Of a DNA stretch of 64,000 nucleotides, positions 1 through 10,321 are shown piece by piece; position 1 is the first letter of the stretch; each line of letters begins with the position of its first letter. Source of the stretch: Tetramitus jugosus (taxonomy: Eukaryota; Heterolobosea; Eutetramitea; Acrasida; Vahlkampfiidae); assembly GCA_937625935.1 (NCBI GenBank), contig OW569393.1:248001-312000 (forward strand), written 5' to 3'. Below the pieces are notes generated by a model. The model was given only the letters and a program-made list of their open reading frames with translations, was not told the DNA's origin and did not search any database. Position numbers and translations under genes: made by a program.

Positions 1-444
1 TGGAAGATATTGAAGAAGCCAATGGAATCCAAGAGATTGTTGAAGCAATCAATGTGCTTGGTTTTGACTGGAAAGCAAGAAAATGAAAAGGGAATGAACA
101 AAGATTTATTGAAGAACTTCCTTTTGCCACCTATTGAATCCCATTTGAAGAAAATCATTGAAAAGGGGGCATTCAAAGATTTGTCAAATGAATTCACAAG
201 CAAATTGATCAAAAAATCTGCTGAGAATGCACTGTTTCTTGCTGCACAACTCGTTGTTTCGAAACCAACAATGGGAATTATTGCACCAAAGAAAGGCAGT
301 GACTTCAACCCAGACAAGCACGAAGATGCAACGTGTGAAACAAAAATGGTTGTGACATCAATCAAGAGACCTGGGTTGATTTGTGTGCGAGACAACAGAG
401 TATTTGCCAAAGCATCTGTTGAAACAGAAACCAAAAACGCTTAA
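1..444 (+). CDS. Coiled-coil/GrpE-wing-like protein, subtype B (C-terminal part, cut by window edge)
   Basis: The reading frame is open at base 1 (TGG AAG ATA...) and ends at TAA 442-444. The first ATG is not the true start, since the frame aligns base for base, with no indel, to 26276-26719, the last third of the intact subtype-B gene 25379-26719. Visible parts are the helical region with the ESKRLLKQSM segment, a hydrophobic AENALFLAAQLVV stretch, and the family tail FNPDKHEDATCE...KRPGLICV.DNRV. That tail resembles the beta-wing of GrpE. The few differences from the second copy suggest recent duplication. The function is unknown; a role with the neighbouring Hsp70-like gene is inference. 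It is convergent with the subtype-A gene that ends at 551. Confidence 0.8.
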   Translation, partial: WKILKKPMESKRLLKQSMCLVLTGKQENEKGMNKDLLKNFLLPPIESHLKKIIEKGAFKDLSNEFTSKLIKKSAENALFLAAQLVVSKPTMGIIAPKKGSDFNPDKHEDATCETKMVVTSIKRPGLICVRDNRVFAKASVETETKNA

Positions 445-550
445 GGAGTGCCAATACACAAAGATTGGCGCTATTACCATCACTCACACATCAGTATCTA
501 CAGAAAAGAATGAATTAAGATGATTATGTCTAATATTTTTATTTGAAATT

Positions 551-2485
551 CTAATGATTCTTTTTGCTTGTTGTCTCAACAAGACATTTCTTTTGTACTC
601 TGTTGTCAACGACACAAATAAGACCTGGTCTCTTGACGAAAGTGACGACAAGCTCCGCTTCACATGTGGCATCTTCATGCTTTTCAGGATTAAATTGTTC
701 CTTGTTCACTCTTGGAGCAATGACATCCAGTCTTGGTTCACAAACAAGGAGTTCAGCAGCCAAATCAATTGATACACGAGCACATTCATCAATATTGTTC
801 TTGGTCTCATCATCATTCAAATCAACCAACTCTTTGAATTGAGACTTGATAATCTCACAAATGTTGTCATGAACAATACGATACAACTCCTTCTGTAATG
901 TATCTCTTTCATCCTTTGTTCCCTCCTTTCCAGTCAAAATCTTGGCTGTTTTCAATTCATTACACTTTGGTTTCTTCTTCTTGTGGATTGATCTCCAAAA
1001 TCCTTCTCCAAACAGAGATTCAACCAACTTTTGTTGACATTTTCTTTTGGCCTTCTTGAATTCTCCTTCATCTGATCCATTATTTTCAGACTTTTTTGAC
1101 ATACAGCTCAACAATTCACTCAATGTGTCCATAGCATCGTCAAATGTCTTTGAAGCTCCTGCAATTTTGATCGCACCTGTGTCTGCATTATTGGCCAAGG
1201 AACGATCATTTATGGCCTTTTCATTGATCAAGAGTTGCTTTCCATCAGCAATTTCTTGTTCTTTTTTCTTCATTAATTCGTTCAATACTTCGATTTGTTG
1301 CAAGTAATTTGTCTTTGACTCCTTCAATTCGTTTTCAATTTTGGTAATCTTTGATTTGAGTTCGGAAATAACATCCTTTTGATTGCTGATCTCATATTCC
1401 TTATGTTTCACTTCTTCTTTACCTGTCTTGACATCATTCTTGAGATGAAAGATATCATTCTTTTGCTTTGTAATCTCTTGATTCAATTTCACGATCAATT
1501 CGTTCAATACTTCGATTTGTTGCAGGTAGTTTGTCTTTGACTCCTTCAATTCGTTATCAATTTTGGTAATCTTTGAGTTGAGTTGGGAAATTATATCCTT
1601 TTGATTGCTGATCTCATATTCCTTACGTTTCACTTCTTCTTTACCTGTCTTGACTTCATTCTTGAGATGAAAGATATCATTCTTTTGCTTTGTAATCTCT
1701 TGATTCAATTTCTTCACTTCATCTTCCTTTGTCTTCAACTTTCTTTCAATTTCGTCCAGTGTTTTTTTGCATTCATCATCTTTCTTCTTCATATCAGATT
1801 GCTTTTTGATGGTATCTGTATGGTTACGAATCTCTGTATTCTTCTTTTCAATGGATTCTCTGAGCTCTTTCACTTGATTTTGCAATTGTTTGATTTTGAC
1901 ATCGACGCTCTTGAGTATGTTAACGAAATCAGGGTTAATTTGGCAGACCAACAATTTTTCTTCCAGAGATTCAGCTGTTTCAATCAACTCCTTGATTAGA
2001 AGATCTTTCTTGTTTATCTGGGTTTCAAGTGTTTCGACACTCTCTGAGAGTTTCTTGTTTTGGCCTTCTAGCTTGGCCTGCTTTGATGTTTGGATTGATA
2101 ATACAGTACGCAAACGGATACTTTCTTGTTGGGCTTGGCTTTTTTCCTTCTCCAGAATCATATTTTGGTCCCCTTGCTGGATCTTTTCTTTCTCAAGGTT
2201 TGACTTTTGGTTTGAAATTTTAAGCAGTTCCCTCTTTAGTTGAACGTTCTTTTCCTGGAGTTCCTTGTTTTCTTTTTCAATTTTTTTGTTTTCCTTCTCA
2301 AGTTGAGATTTTGATTCTTCTATTTGCTTGGCTAATTTATTTTTCTCTTCTGCAAGCTTCAAGTGAGCTTGTTGTAATAGATAGATTATATCTTCCGAAT
2401 TGTTGTCCATGGCTTGTGAATTGCGTTTTGTGCAGGATGTGTTTTGTGCAGGAAATTTTTTTACCAAATTATTGTTGGTTGGCAT
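551..2485 (-). CDS. Coiled-coil protein with GrpE-wing-like tail, subtype A (644 aa)
   Basis: A single-exon gene starting at ATG 2485 (MPTNNNLVKKF). Residues about 30-430 are Lys/Glu/Gln-rich heptad coiled coil and contain a 74-residue internal duplication. Residues about 485-595 are a globular helical region with KKKKPKCNELKTAKILTGK. Residues 598-638 form the tail FNPEKHEDATCE...VVTFVKRPGLICV. GrpE proteins have the same order of parts (long dimer coil, helical bundle, beta-wing starting with an F/L-D-P-x-x-H-[EQ]-A type motif and ending in a K-G/PG turn), so a GrpE-like fold is plausible but unproven. The C-terminal half is nearly identical to 18315-20408 and 27265-28230. The gene lies head to head with an intact HSPA12-like Hsp70 gene (3348-5746), separated by an Hsp70 relic. 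The protein has no membrane segment or signal peptide. Confidence 0.82.
   Translation of the reverse strand: MPTNNNLVKKFPAQNTSCTKRNSQAMDNNSEDIIYLLQQAHLKLAEEKNKLAKQIEESKSQLEKENKKIEKENKELQEKNVQLKRELLKISNQKSNLEKEKIQQGDQNMILEKEKSQAQQESIRLRTVLSIQTSKQAKLEGQNKKLSESVETLETQINKKDLLIKELIETAESLEEKLLVCQINPDFVNILKSVDVKIKQLQNQVKELRESIEKKNTEIRNHTDTIKKQSDMKKKDDECKKTLDEIERKLKTKEDEVKKLNQEITKQKNDIFHLKNEVKTGKEEVKRKEYEISNQKDIISQLNSKITKIDNELKESKTNYLQQIEVLNELIVKLNQEITKQKNDIFHLKNDVKTGKEEVKHKEYEISNQKDVISELKSKITKIENELKESKTNYLQQIEVLNELMKKKEQEIADGKQLLINEKAINDRSLANNADTGAIKIAGASKTFDDAMDTLSELLSCMSKKSENNGSDEGEFKKAKRKCQQKLVESLFGEGFWRSIHKKKKPKCNELKTAKILTGKEGTKDERDTLQKELYRIVHDNICEIIKSQFKELVDLNDDETKNNIDECARVSIDLAAELLVCEPRLDVIAPRVNKEQFNPEKHEDATCEAELVVTFVKRPGLICVVDNRVQKKCLVETTSKKNH
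1270..1713. repeat. 222-bp tandem direct repeat inside the coiled-coil gene
   Basis: Two consecutive copies with a 222-bp period (for example CGTTCAATAC at 1279 and again at 1501) encode two 74-residue coiled-coil units, each running from LNQEITKQKNDIFHLKN to NYLQQIEVLNEL. The paralogue at 18315-20408 has one copy, so this is a copy-number change that kept the frame. Confidence 0.8.
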
Positions 2486-2708
2486 TTTGAAGTTTCAATG
2501 AACATTTTATTTTACAATAATTGTAATTTCATGAAATGCTGTTCCACAAATTCATTGAATTTCAATTTGGAACGATAACTCATAATCAACATAATACTCC
2601 GAAGTATATGTTTACGGCTCACGAGGGAAGATATTACTTGAGTACCAACAAGCACGCACCGTTAACCACAGCTTCTCCACTGAACTTTAGCATGATAAGT
2701 CTAAGACT

Positions 2709-3310
2709 TTAAGTGGGTGTTTCACATTCTTCTTTCAATCTCTTCCGAAGAACTTCACTTTGACCGAAGCCACCGACCAAGAAGATGAAATCAACTGATT
2801 TTCTTGTCCTTTAGTTTCAATTGTTCTTTCACTTGTGATACAATGGTATCTACTGGCTTTTGGAAGATTCCCTCGACATCTTTACCGGACAATTTCAATT
2901 TGAATGTATCTTGATCTTTAATTTTTGATTCAGTTACCTGTTTCGAAAGTAAAGGAGGAACGTTCAACTTGATACACACATCTTTGACATCTCTCTTTTG
3001 CTTCTCCCATGTTTGCCAACAACTCCAAGTAGAGGATCGGATTTTCCTTCTTAAATTTTTCAAACTTTGCTTGAGTGAAATCTTCAAAGAGAATGTCATC
3101 GTCCAATGCAGTTCATCAAACATCAGTTCGACAATAACTGCAAACTGAAGACTGTAACAATTCAAACCGTCAAATTTATGGAGAAATTGTTGGTTGATCG
3201 AGATTTTAGGATACTTCAATGAATATCTCGTCAAATGATAAACTCCGATGGATTTGAAGGATGACTTGTCAACCTTGACATCAACGAAGGAAAAAAAACT
3301 TTCACCTTCA
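2709..3310 (-). pseudogene. Decayed HSPA12-like Hsp70 fragment
   Basis: On the minus strand an open stretch (3234 down to 2791, extendable upstream to about 3300) carries WEKQKRDVKD, IKLNVPP and LSGKDVEGIFQKPVDTI. These match the middle of an HSPA12-type nucleotide-binding domain. A one-base frame change at about 2795 is followed by VDFIFLVGGFGQSEVLRKRL, the Hsp70 adenosine motif (VGGFGxS), and then TAA at 2709. At least one more frame change is likely near 3060-3110, where the alternative frame reads more like the family. The N-terminal phosphate-1 motif and everything after the adenosine motif are missing. It is a relic of a second Hsp70 copy lying between the coiled-coil gene and the intact Hsp70. 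Confidence 0.72.
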
Positions 3311-3347
3311 CAAAAAAATCAATAAAACACTCCTCAAATCAAAACAA

Positions 3348-5746
3348 ATGTCAATTCGTGACAAGACTGTTATAAACAAATCAATTGCAATTGCAGTGGA
3401 TTTCGGAACTTCAAGAACAGGTAGGCCTGACAATTATTTTTTTAATGACAGCAGGAACATTGACGTGACTCTTTTTTTTCAAACCTTTCAATCATTTCAG
3501 GTTATGCCTATGGATTTCCTGGAAGAGAAGAAAGCAACAAGGAAATGAACTGGGATGATGCTCCTGAAAGTTATTGCAAAACTTTAACAAAAATTGCGTA
3601 CAATGAAGATGATGAACCAGAATTTTGGGGCTTCACAGCTTGGAAAGAAATGTTAGATGACTGTGACGAAGATAGAGTTCTTCGTTTGTTTGAATTCTTC
3701 AAAATGGGCCTTTTCACTGATGATCATGTTGTGAGAGACACAACTGGTACAGTAGAAAAGGATGCTCTTGATGTAGTTGTTGACTATCTCAAGTTTCTTT
3801 TTGAAAAAATCAAAGAAGATTTGTCAAAGAGAGTTGGTAAAGACATCTCACCGGCTGAGATTGTTTGGTGTCTCACGATTCCTGCCATTTGGAAAGATGC
3901 TGAAAAATCGTTGATGCGTCAAGCTGCTTATAGAGCAGGCATGATTGAAGTTGAACATCCACCAGAGGATGTATTCATGTTGGTGTTGGAACCAGAAGCT
4001 GCTGCTGTTTTTTGTATGATGCAACTCAAGCGTCAAGGAAATCCACTCAGAGATGGAGACAAGTTCTTGGTGTTGGATGCAGGTGGTGGAACTGTCGATT
4101 TGACAGCTCATACATACAGCAAGGGTAAACTCAAGGAAATTACCACTGGTTCTGGAGGTCCTTGCGGTTCATCTGAGCTCGATAAGAAGTTTGAGAAGCT
4201 GATGTCGGAAATCTTTGGTGAAAAGGTGATGGATGACATGAGAAAGAAACATGCCGTTCAACACTTTGAATTACTCAGTAACTGGGAAAGTGCAAAGTGT
4301 AGAACGAAGGATCTAAATGATAGAACATTAGTTAAAGCACCTGGTGTGTTGAATGCCATTCTTCGTAGAGCAGAGTTCAGTAGTTCATGCTTTGATTCTG
4401 ATTCTAATACTATCATTTTGGATCCGAATCTATTGAACAAGATTTACATGGACATCATTGAACAAATTTGTACATTGGTTGCTGATCAGATTGATGCATG
4501 CAAATCAACAACTGGTTCTTCGTTTGATTACATTTTCATCGTGGGTGGATTTGGAGGCTCAATAGTATTGCAAGATATTGTCAAGAGTAGATTCGGTACT
4601 ATGATTAATAAGGGAATTGTTGTTCCTCCTGTACCTGGAGAGGCAATTGTTGATGGTGCTTTGTATCTTGGTCTTGATCCAAGTATTATTTCATCCAGAA
4701 GAATGAGAATGACTTATGGTTGTGCAGCAATGAAGGTCTTTGATCCAAATATTCATGATCCAAAGAAGAGAAAAGTCATTGGATCAACCACCTATTGTGT
4801 TGATATCTTTGATAAGTTTGTGACCAATGGAGAGGAAGTCGAGATTGATAAGGGTGTCACAAGTACGTATAAAGCGTCACTTGCTGATCAAAAGTCAATG
4901 GTCATTGCCGTTTATGGAACAAAGGTAACTAACATGAATTATATCGATGATCCTGCAAGTAACAAAATTGGAGAAATTATTATTGATATGAGCGATACAT
5001 CTGGTGGAATCAATAGATGTGTTGAAGTGACCATGTACTTTGGAAAATCTGAAATCCAATTACATGCTATTGAGAAGAACTCTGGAAAGGAATACAAAGC
5101 TGCCATCAAATTCCAAGGAGAGCTGTTTGAAACAGAACACACAACTACTCATCACCCTGAACATAAGTATCATATTATTTTTTCTAATGATAGATCTGGT
5201 TCAATGGGCTCCACTGATGTAGTCCCTTCTCTCAGTTTCCTTAAGAGTTCTCATAACAACCGCTTGGGAGCTCTGTATGAGGCATGTTCTTCCTTTTTGG
5301 ATCAAAGATCAGGTTCTCAAGATATAGTTTCTTGCATCATGTATGATGATAGCTCTAGTATTTGTTTCGAGAGACGGCCGTTATGTACAAGTTTAGTTAA
5401 AGACTACATGTTGAGGTACACAGCATCTGGTGGAACGTGTTTCTATTCTGCAATGAGTGCTGTTCAAGGTGTTGTTTCTCGAAATCCAAACGGATACACT
5501 CCCATTGTTATTTTTATGACTGATGGTGAGTGTTCAGATGAAGGTGCATCATCGACTCTTCGCAATATCGTGAGTTTATACTCTCACACTGGTTTTAAGC
5601 TTCACTCAGTTTTGGTTGGTCGTGGCAGTTACCATTCATTACTCCAGGAATTTGCTCGTATTGGAGGAGGTACTTTTTCTACTTCGGGCTTGAACTTGGC
5701 TGATATGAAGCAAACATACACCCAGTTGGCTGGGAGACTTGAATAA
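3348..5746 (+). CDS. HSPA12-like Hsp70 with C-terminal von Willebrand A domain (about 772 aa, one intron)
   Basis: Exon 1 is 3348-3420 and exon 2 is 3501-5746. Splicing out 3421-3500 (gtaggc...tttcag) joins DFGTSRTG to YAYGFPG and restores the Hsp70/actin phosphate-1 motif DFGTxxxGYAY. Phosphate-2 is VLDAGGGTVDL (residues about 215-225) and the adenosine motif is FIVGGFGGS (about 370-378), so the ATPase domain looks complete. There is no classical Hsp70 substrate-binding domain. From about residue 580 a vWA domain begins with a MIDAS motif DRSGS and a later FMTDGE. HSPA12 proteins are distant Hsp70s of uncertain function. The vWA part should bind a metal ion and a protein ligand. Expression from a shared divergent region with the coiled-coil gene at 551-2485 is inference. 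Confidence 0.87.
3421..3500 (+). other. Intron of the HSPA12-like gene (80 bp)
   Basis: GTAGGC donor and TTTCAG acceptor, with a T-rich stretch ahead of the acceptor. Removal restores the phosphate-1 motif across the junction in frame. The unspliced frame has no family similarity. Confidence 0.85.
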
Positions 5747-6369
5747 AAATCATAGTGTCAACAGCGAGATACTATTATCCAAGTATTGGATGGTATAATT
5801 ATTATTTGTGCTATCAAATACCCGAATAAAAATTCTTGCCGCTTTTGATTTTTTGCCTCAGTCTCCGTCAGTTAACTTTACAGAAGAACTACAGTCGATT
5901 CTTACAGATTCATCCGTAGCAATGTGACACGAAATTGTCAATTTTGGAGCGATCTTTGGAAATTGAAAACTGCAAGGTCGAACAAGCAAAAAGTACCACC
6001 TGACAAAGAAGGAGGTCAACAAGTTGAGGAAAAAGGCAGGTCAGAGTTGTGAGAGTGGATTGTGTTCGATTGTGTGAAGGAAAATGTTTTATTTTTGAAC
6101 GAATTGTTAGTCATCGCAGCAGGACGGAGTGCCAGCTGAGCACATCAACACAGTCAAGTACCTTATTGTCGCATTGAACACACTCCAAACCTACAAAGAA
6201 CCCATCCTTTAGCACTTGGACGTGCACCATAACGCTGTTGTCAGACTTGACGATCTTCACTATTCGAACCACTCTATTATCCGTACTGTTGTTAGTAGAG
6301 TCACAAAGAATCAAACCAATAAAATCTTACCTGTTGTCCGAGAGTCTGACGGTCGAAAGAGGGTAATAG
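5747..6369. other. Intergenic, nothing recognised
   Basis: Follows the Hsp70 stop codon; AATAAA-like sequence lies just after it (5744-5756 and 5825). The short open frames at 6111-6419 show no family motif and may be the worn 3' end of the transposon relic that follows. Confidence 0.5.
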
Positions 6370-7500
6370 CCTCAAAGATTCCCGTTTCAATCTTGAAAAT
6401 CAACCACATATTGCGTTAGTTTTTCATGGATGTTTTCCAATTGCTGCATTGTATGTGATGGCTGGAGAAGATCATAAAGAGCATCAACTAGCATCAAGTG
6501 GTGCTCGTAATAGGGACTGTCCTTTGGAAACAATTATTTGGTTAAACGGGAAGTGTACAGCAAGAAAACCATACATTCAGAGGCCTTGAAGTAGTGTGGT
6601 GCTTCATGATTGACCTGCTGTTTCGGTGGAACACCGACGGTACTTTCTGCTGTACAATAATCTGATCAAATTGTTCCCATGCTTGTGTAGACATGCGAGC
6701 ACCATTATTTTCGTTATACTTCGTTGAATGTTAGCGTTCCGGTGCTTGACAAGTACCAAAAACAGACCATACCTTTGACTCTGTCCACAGTTTCATCAAG
6801 GTGGAAAACAGTCCCTCGAACAAATGCATGAAGTCAATTGAGCCGAACAGTGTCCATCTCCAATAAGAGAGCTCATGGAACACTGATTGCCCAACAAGGC
6901 CATTCACAACTGGTAGCTTCATCCACGGAGCACCTGATATAGTTGATTGGCCTGCATCACCTGGGCCTCTTGTCTCAATGAGTGATCAAACACTAGATCA
7001 CCATGGCTCCTGAGAAGAGGATAACAAAACCTCTTGTCAATCGTCACACCAGAGTGGTTACAAAAACCGCAAGCTCCCTTTCCACCATGTTGCTGTTGCA
7101 TGAATAGTGCTGCTTTCGCAGGCAGATCACACGCAGAATTGATACAACGAACTTTAACCTTTTCTTGAAATCCATAAGGATTTATAATGACCACGCCTTG
7201 CTCTCCTTGCTTTAACTCATCCACAAGAGCTGAGAAAAAAATATTGCTGAACCATAAAATCAACCAACTAAAAAACCATCACCGTTATACAAGATAATTT
7301 CATTTTTAGTTCTATGCCAATATCTATCGAAACTGTTCAAAAATATGGGAAGTGGATCCAATGAGAGGCATTGAAGCTTTAAACAAAGATGGAAAGGTGT
7401 ATATTGTTGGTATGGAAAGAGTGTTTCTAGCCGAAGGGATGCGGACGATGTCACAATTCCTAAATTTTCTCCTACATTTTCTTGTACTGGTATCATTCAA
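6370..7500 (-). pseudogene. CACTA (tnp2/Transposase_21 + DUF4218-like) transposase relic
   Basis: Minus-strand pieces in several frames add up to a CACTA-type transposase. 7263-6919 has CDLPAKAALFMQQQHGGKG then CGFCNHSG, the zinc-like segment of tnp2. 6922-6731 has SIDFMHLFEGLFSTLMKLW, the usual 'D-MH---G----LL-LW' motif. About 6650-6420 carries VPSVFHR and YFKASECMVFLLYTS, matching DUF4218 'vP..f.R ... fKAsEw..fllY'. A possible 39-nt intron lies at about 7231-7269 and there is a clear frameshift near 6920. The element is dead; no ends or terminal repeats were found. Confidence 0.68.
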
Positions 7501-7612
7501 TTCTTTATTTCTTTCCTTGATGGTACTAATACCATGCCTATCTGTTTCTATGCCAGGAACAAAGCTGGAGATTTTCGAAGAATCATAGAGGAGAAACTGA
7601 CAATGATGATAG

Positions 7613-8146
7613 GTACAGGAATGTAGAAAACTAAAGGTTTGGGCAACTTGCTCTGATGGCGATCCTGAAAACGAAAAGGTTGTCGACTTTCTGCATCAAA
7701 ACTATCGGCACATCAACCATTTATACGACTGTGACCACTTCGTGAAAAACTGTAGGAATAATCTGCTGTGGAACACTCTAATTGTCGACAATCAGATGAT
7801 CAGTGTTAATAGCTTAATCAAAGCCTACAAGTCTTTTTATAGTGGTATATTGCGTTTAAAATGGACAAGCATTCGTCTGAAATGTGTAATCAAATGGAAA
7901 CCAGTCAAAAACTTAATGGTAGTTAATGTGAGTCTGTTAAAAGCCAACACTGATTTAGAATTACAGGCACTGGGCCTCTATATCGGAAACATGAAGAAGA
8001 TATACAATGCCTTTCACAATAATTCGATTAACTGGGAGAACATAAGGCAAAAACTGGAGAGATGCATGAAATTTTTCCTGACGTTCAAAATCTATCCAAA
8101 GAAACGAAGGGACACATCCTCACATCGATTCAGAATTTATTCTTAA
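7613..8146 (+). pseudogene. Mutator-like transposase fragment
   Basis: The open stretch has no ATG at its head and reads CSDGDPENEKVVDFLHQNY followed by HLYDCDHFVKNCRNN. An acidic SDG motif followed about 25 residues later by D/C-x-x-H is typical of the DDE core of Mutator-like (MULE) transposases. The rest (to the TAA at 8144-8146) is basic and featureless. Stops lie immediately upstream (7586-7612). It may be the front or an unrelated copy of the relic at 8884-10321. Confidence in the exact family is moderate. Confidence 0.45.
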
Positions 8147-8883
8147 TAGAACGAACAACCAAAAGAAGCCATTGAGAGTATTCGATTCTCTTGCCTTGGA
8201 ACGATAATGATCGAAAATGTTTTTAGTTCGACATAAGAAACGATATTTCACCGTTGCTAACTACTGTGAGTTATTTGCCAAAGTATGGTTTGTTATGCAG
8301 ATAGTGTTTTGTTCCCAGTCTGAAAGAGGTTTCGAATTGCCACCAAATTCCCTCGGTAAGAATTATGGAGATGTTACGAACTTGGTGTTGAAATTTCCAA
8401 AGCCTCATACTTCGATCTCCTATTAATAGTCAGTCAACAAATGCTCTGGTGAATGAGGCCGTGAAATCTCTCTTGTCTCTATTCCAGAACGAGGTCAAAT
8501 CACAATTGCTGTCCTGTCAAAGGTTGTAAGAATAAACATCTTTATCCAACCATTGGATATTTGGCCAGTCATATGGTGGCATAAGACTACCTATCACTCT
8601 AAAAAAGAAGCCAGATCAGCTGCTATGTCACTCGTCAAAACTTTTTTAGCTGAATTGGCTGTGGAAGAAAACCAAGATTTGTTAATGAAATCACTGCTGA
8701 CTGTGACTGGGAAGGTAGACGTATATCTCTTACTCAGGATCAAATTTCATCCATTCAAGAGTTCATCAAACCACGTCTGCACCACAACAACCATCTAATA
8801 AGACAAAGAGATGCACCAACAACAGAGGAAGATATTTCAAATTTAAGAAATATGAGGACGCAACCACCATTATTACTGACTAC
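8147..8883. other. Degenerate sequence between transposon relics
   Basis: Only short broken frames are present (for example 8217-8426 and 8553-8798) with no recognisable motif. It is probably worn transposon sequence. Confidence 0.4.
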
Positions 8884-10321
8884 TCCCTTATAAGTTATCC
8901 ACAGAATGGTGTTTTGTATCAGTTAAATGTTTCTCAGGGACAAGAAGATGACCTATGGGATGCAGTTCAATTCTGCTACAAGAATTACAGCACTGACAAC
9001 AAATTCAAGTTCAGAGAACAAGTTTGGACCAAAAGGAGTGCTTCGTGTAATGGATGCAAGGCTTGTACACAAGAGGGTTGCGTATCTACAAAGCGTGTTG
9101 ACAGGAGAACGTGTGTTAATCATCCAAATATCACACTAGAACGTCAAGGAACGATTGTGGTCCAATTGTCCTGTGAAATTCTACTGGTTGTTTAACAAGA
9201 GCACCACACAGTACTTCATATCTGTGGGAGATCACAACCACCGTTGACGAAATTGCGAGCAACTGGTAGAACTTAACCTTTTTGAAAAAAACGAGAAGGA
9301 TTTTGAGAATGATGAATTTTCTGGTGTTCCCATCATTCAATTACTCTTCCCTTATCTACGAGTAGTTCATGTTGATGATTCAGGGGCGTTAGTGCATTCA
9401 CAGAACTTATTTCAATCTGTAATAGCATCCAAAGCCGAGTATTTGGTAGTTGATCTGAAGCATGGCAACAATGAAGAAGGTTTGCATCATTTTGGGATAG
9501 CCATAAAATCGATACCAAAAAGTCGACAATGGTGAGCAGAACTCGTATGGATAAGATGGATTCAACTTCATACATAATGGCATTTTTGTTCTTCTTCCAA
9601 ACTCTTGAAAGAGATTGTGAGCTGAGTCTCAGTACTTATCTCCAAGAGACAGGGTACTTGTTGATTACTAGATCAGTATTCTTGGAGCTATGTAGAGCAA
9701 TTCGAGAAGAGAGAGATCAGGAGGAAGTCATCAAAATGTTCTCCCACAGACAGTGCCTTGGGTGAATTGGTGGACCAGAGAACAAAATTTAAAATTGTTC
9801 CGCAGAGCATTCAAGGAAGGGGATGAATGGCATAAAATTCCAAACGATATAAATATTGTTGAAAGCTTGAACAACACTCTGCGAATTGTCTCCAGCAAAA
9901 ATATTGTAGTTCAGTTCAGTGCGGAGTATGCATTAGACTGTAGAGCCTGTGAAGAATGGCGATTAGGCTCTAGTGATATCTCACATTCCGCAACCAATCA
10001 CTACCTGCTCGAATCAACAGAAATCAGAGAAGAAAGAGCAAGAGATATGGAAATAATACCACAGATGATTATAGAGCACCATATTGTACGAGACTCGGTA
10101 TTGGTAGGGGGAGAGAGAATTTCTCAGCTTTGCAATGGTTTCAAGCAGATATAGTAGATTTGACATGTAGCTCTCAACCACAATGTACGGTTGGATTGGA
10201 AATTTATAAAGAATCAGATGATAACGAATCACAACATAGTGATTCTGATGATGAATCATACCAGCCATCCTCCCATGTGGAGCAAGAAACTCGACTGTCC
10301 CTGTCCAAGATGAATCAATGA
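8884..10321 (+). pseudogene. Mutator-like transposase relic, copy 1
   Basis: Pieces in different frames line up with the minus-strand copy at 11943-15441. The N-terminal zinc finger has VWTKR, CNGCKACTQEGC and later YFISVGDHNHR, a C-C...H-x-H pattern like FLYWCH/WRKY-GCM domains of MULEs. The core has RVVHVDDSGALVHSQNLFQS and YLVVDLKHGNNEEGLHHFG (9355-9510), and NWWTREQNLKLFRRAF then DINIVESLN (9765-9880), where the Glu would be the catalytic E. An acidic Ser/Asp tail ends at 10319. Several stops and frameshifts make it inactive. Confidence 0.65.

Noticed and set aside
1583..2243. Long plus-strand frames over 551-2485 (also 18406-20377)
   Set aside because: They are antisense shadows of the Lys/Glu-rich coiled-coil genes: Phe/Leu/Ser-rich, no start context, no motif.
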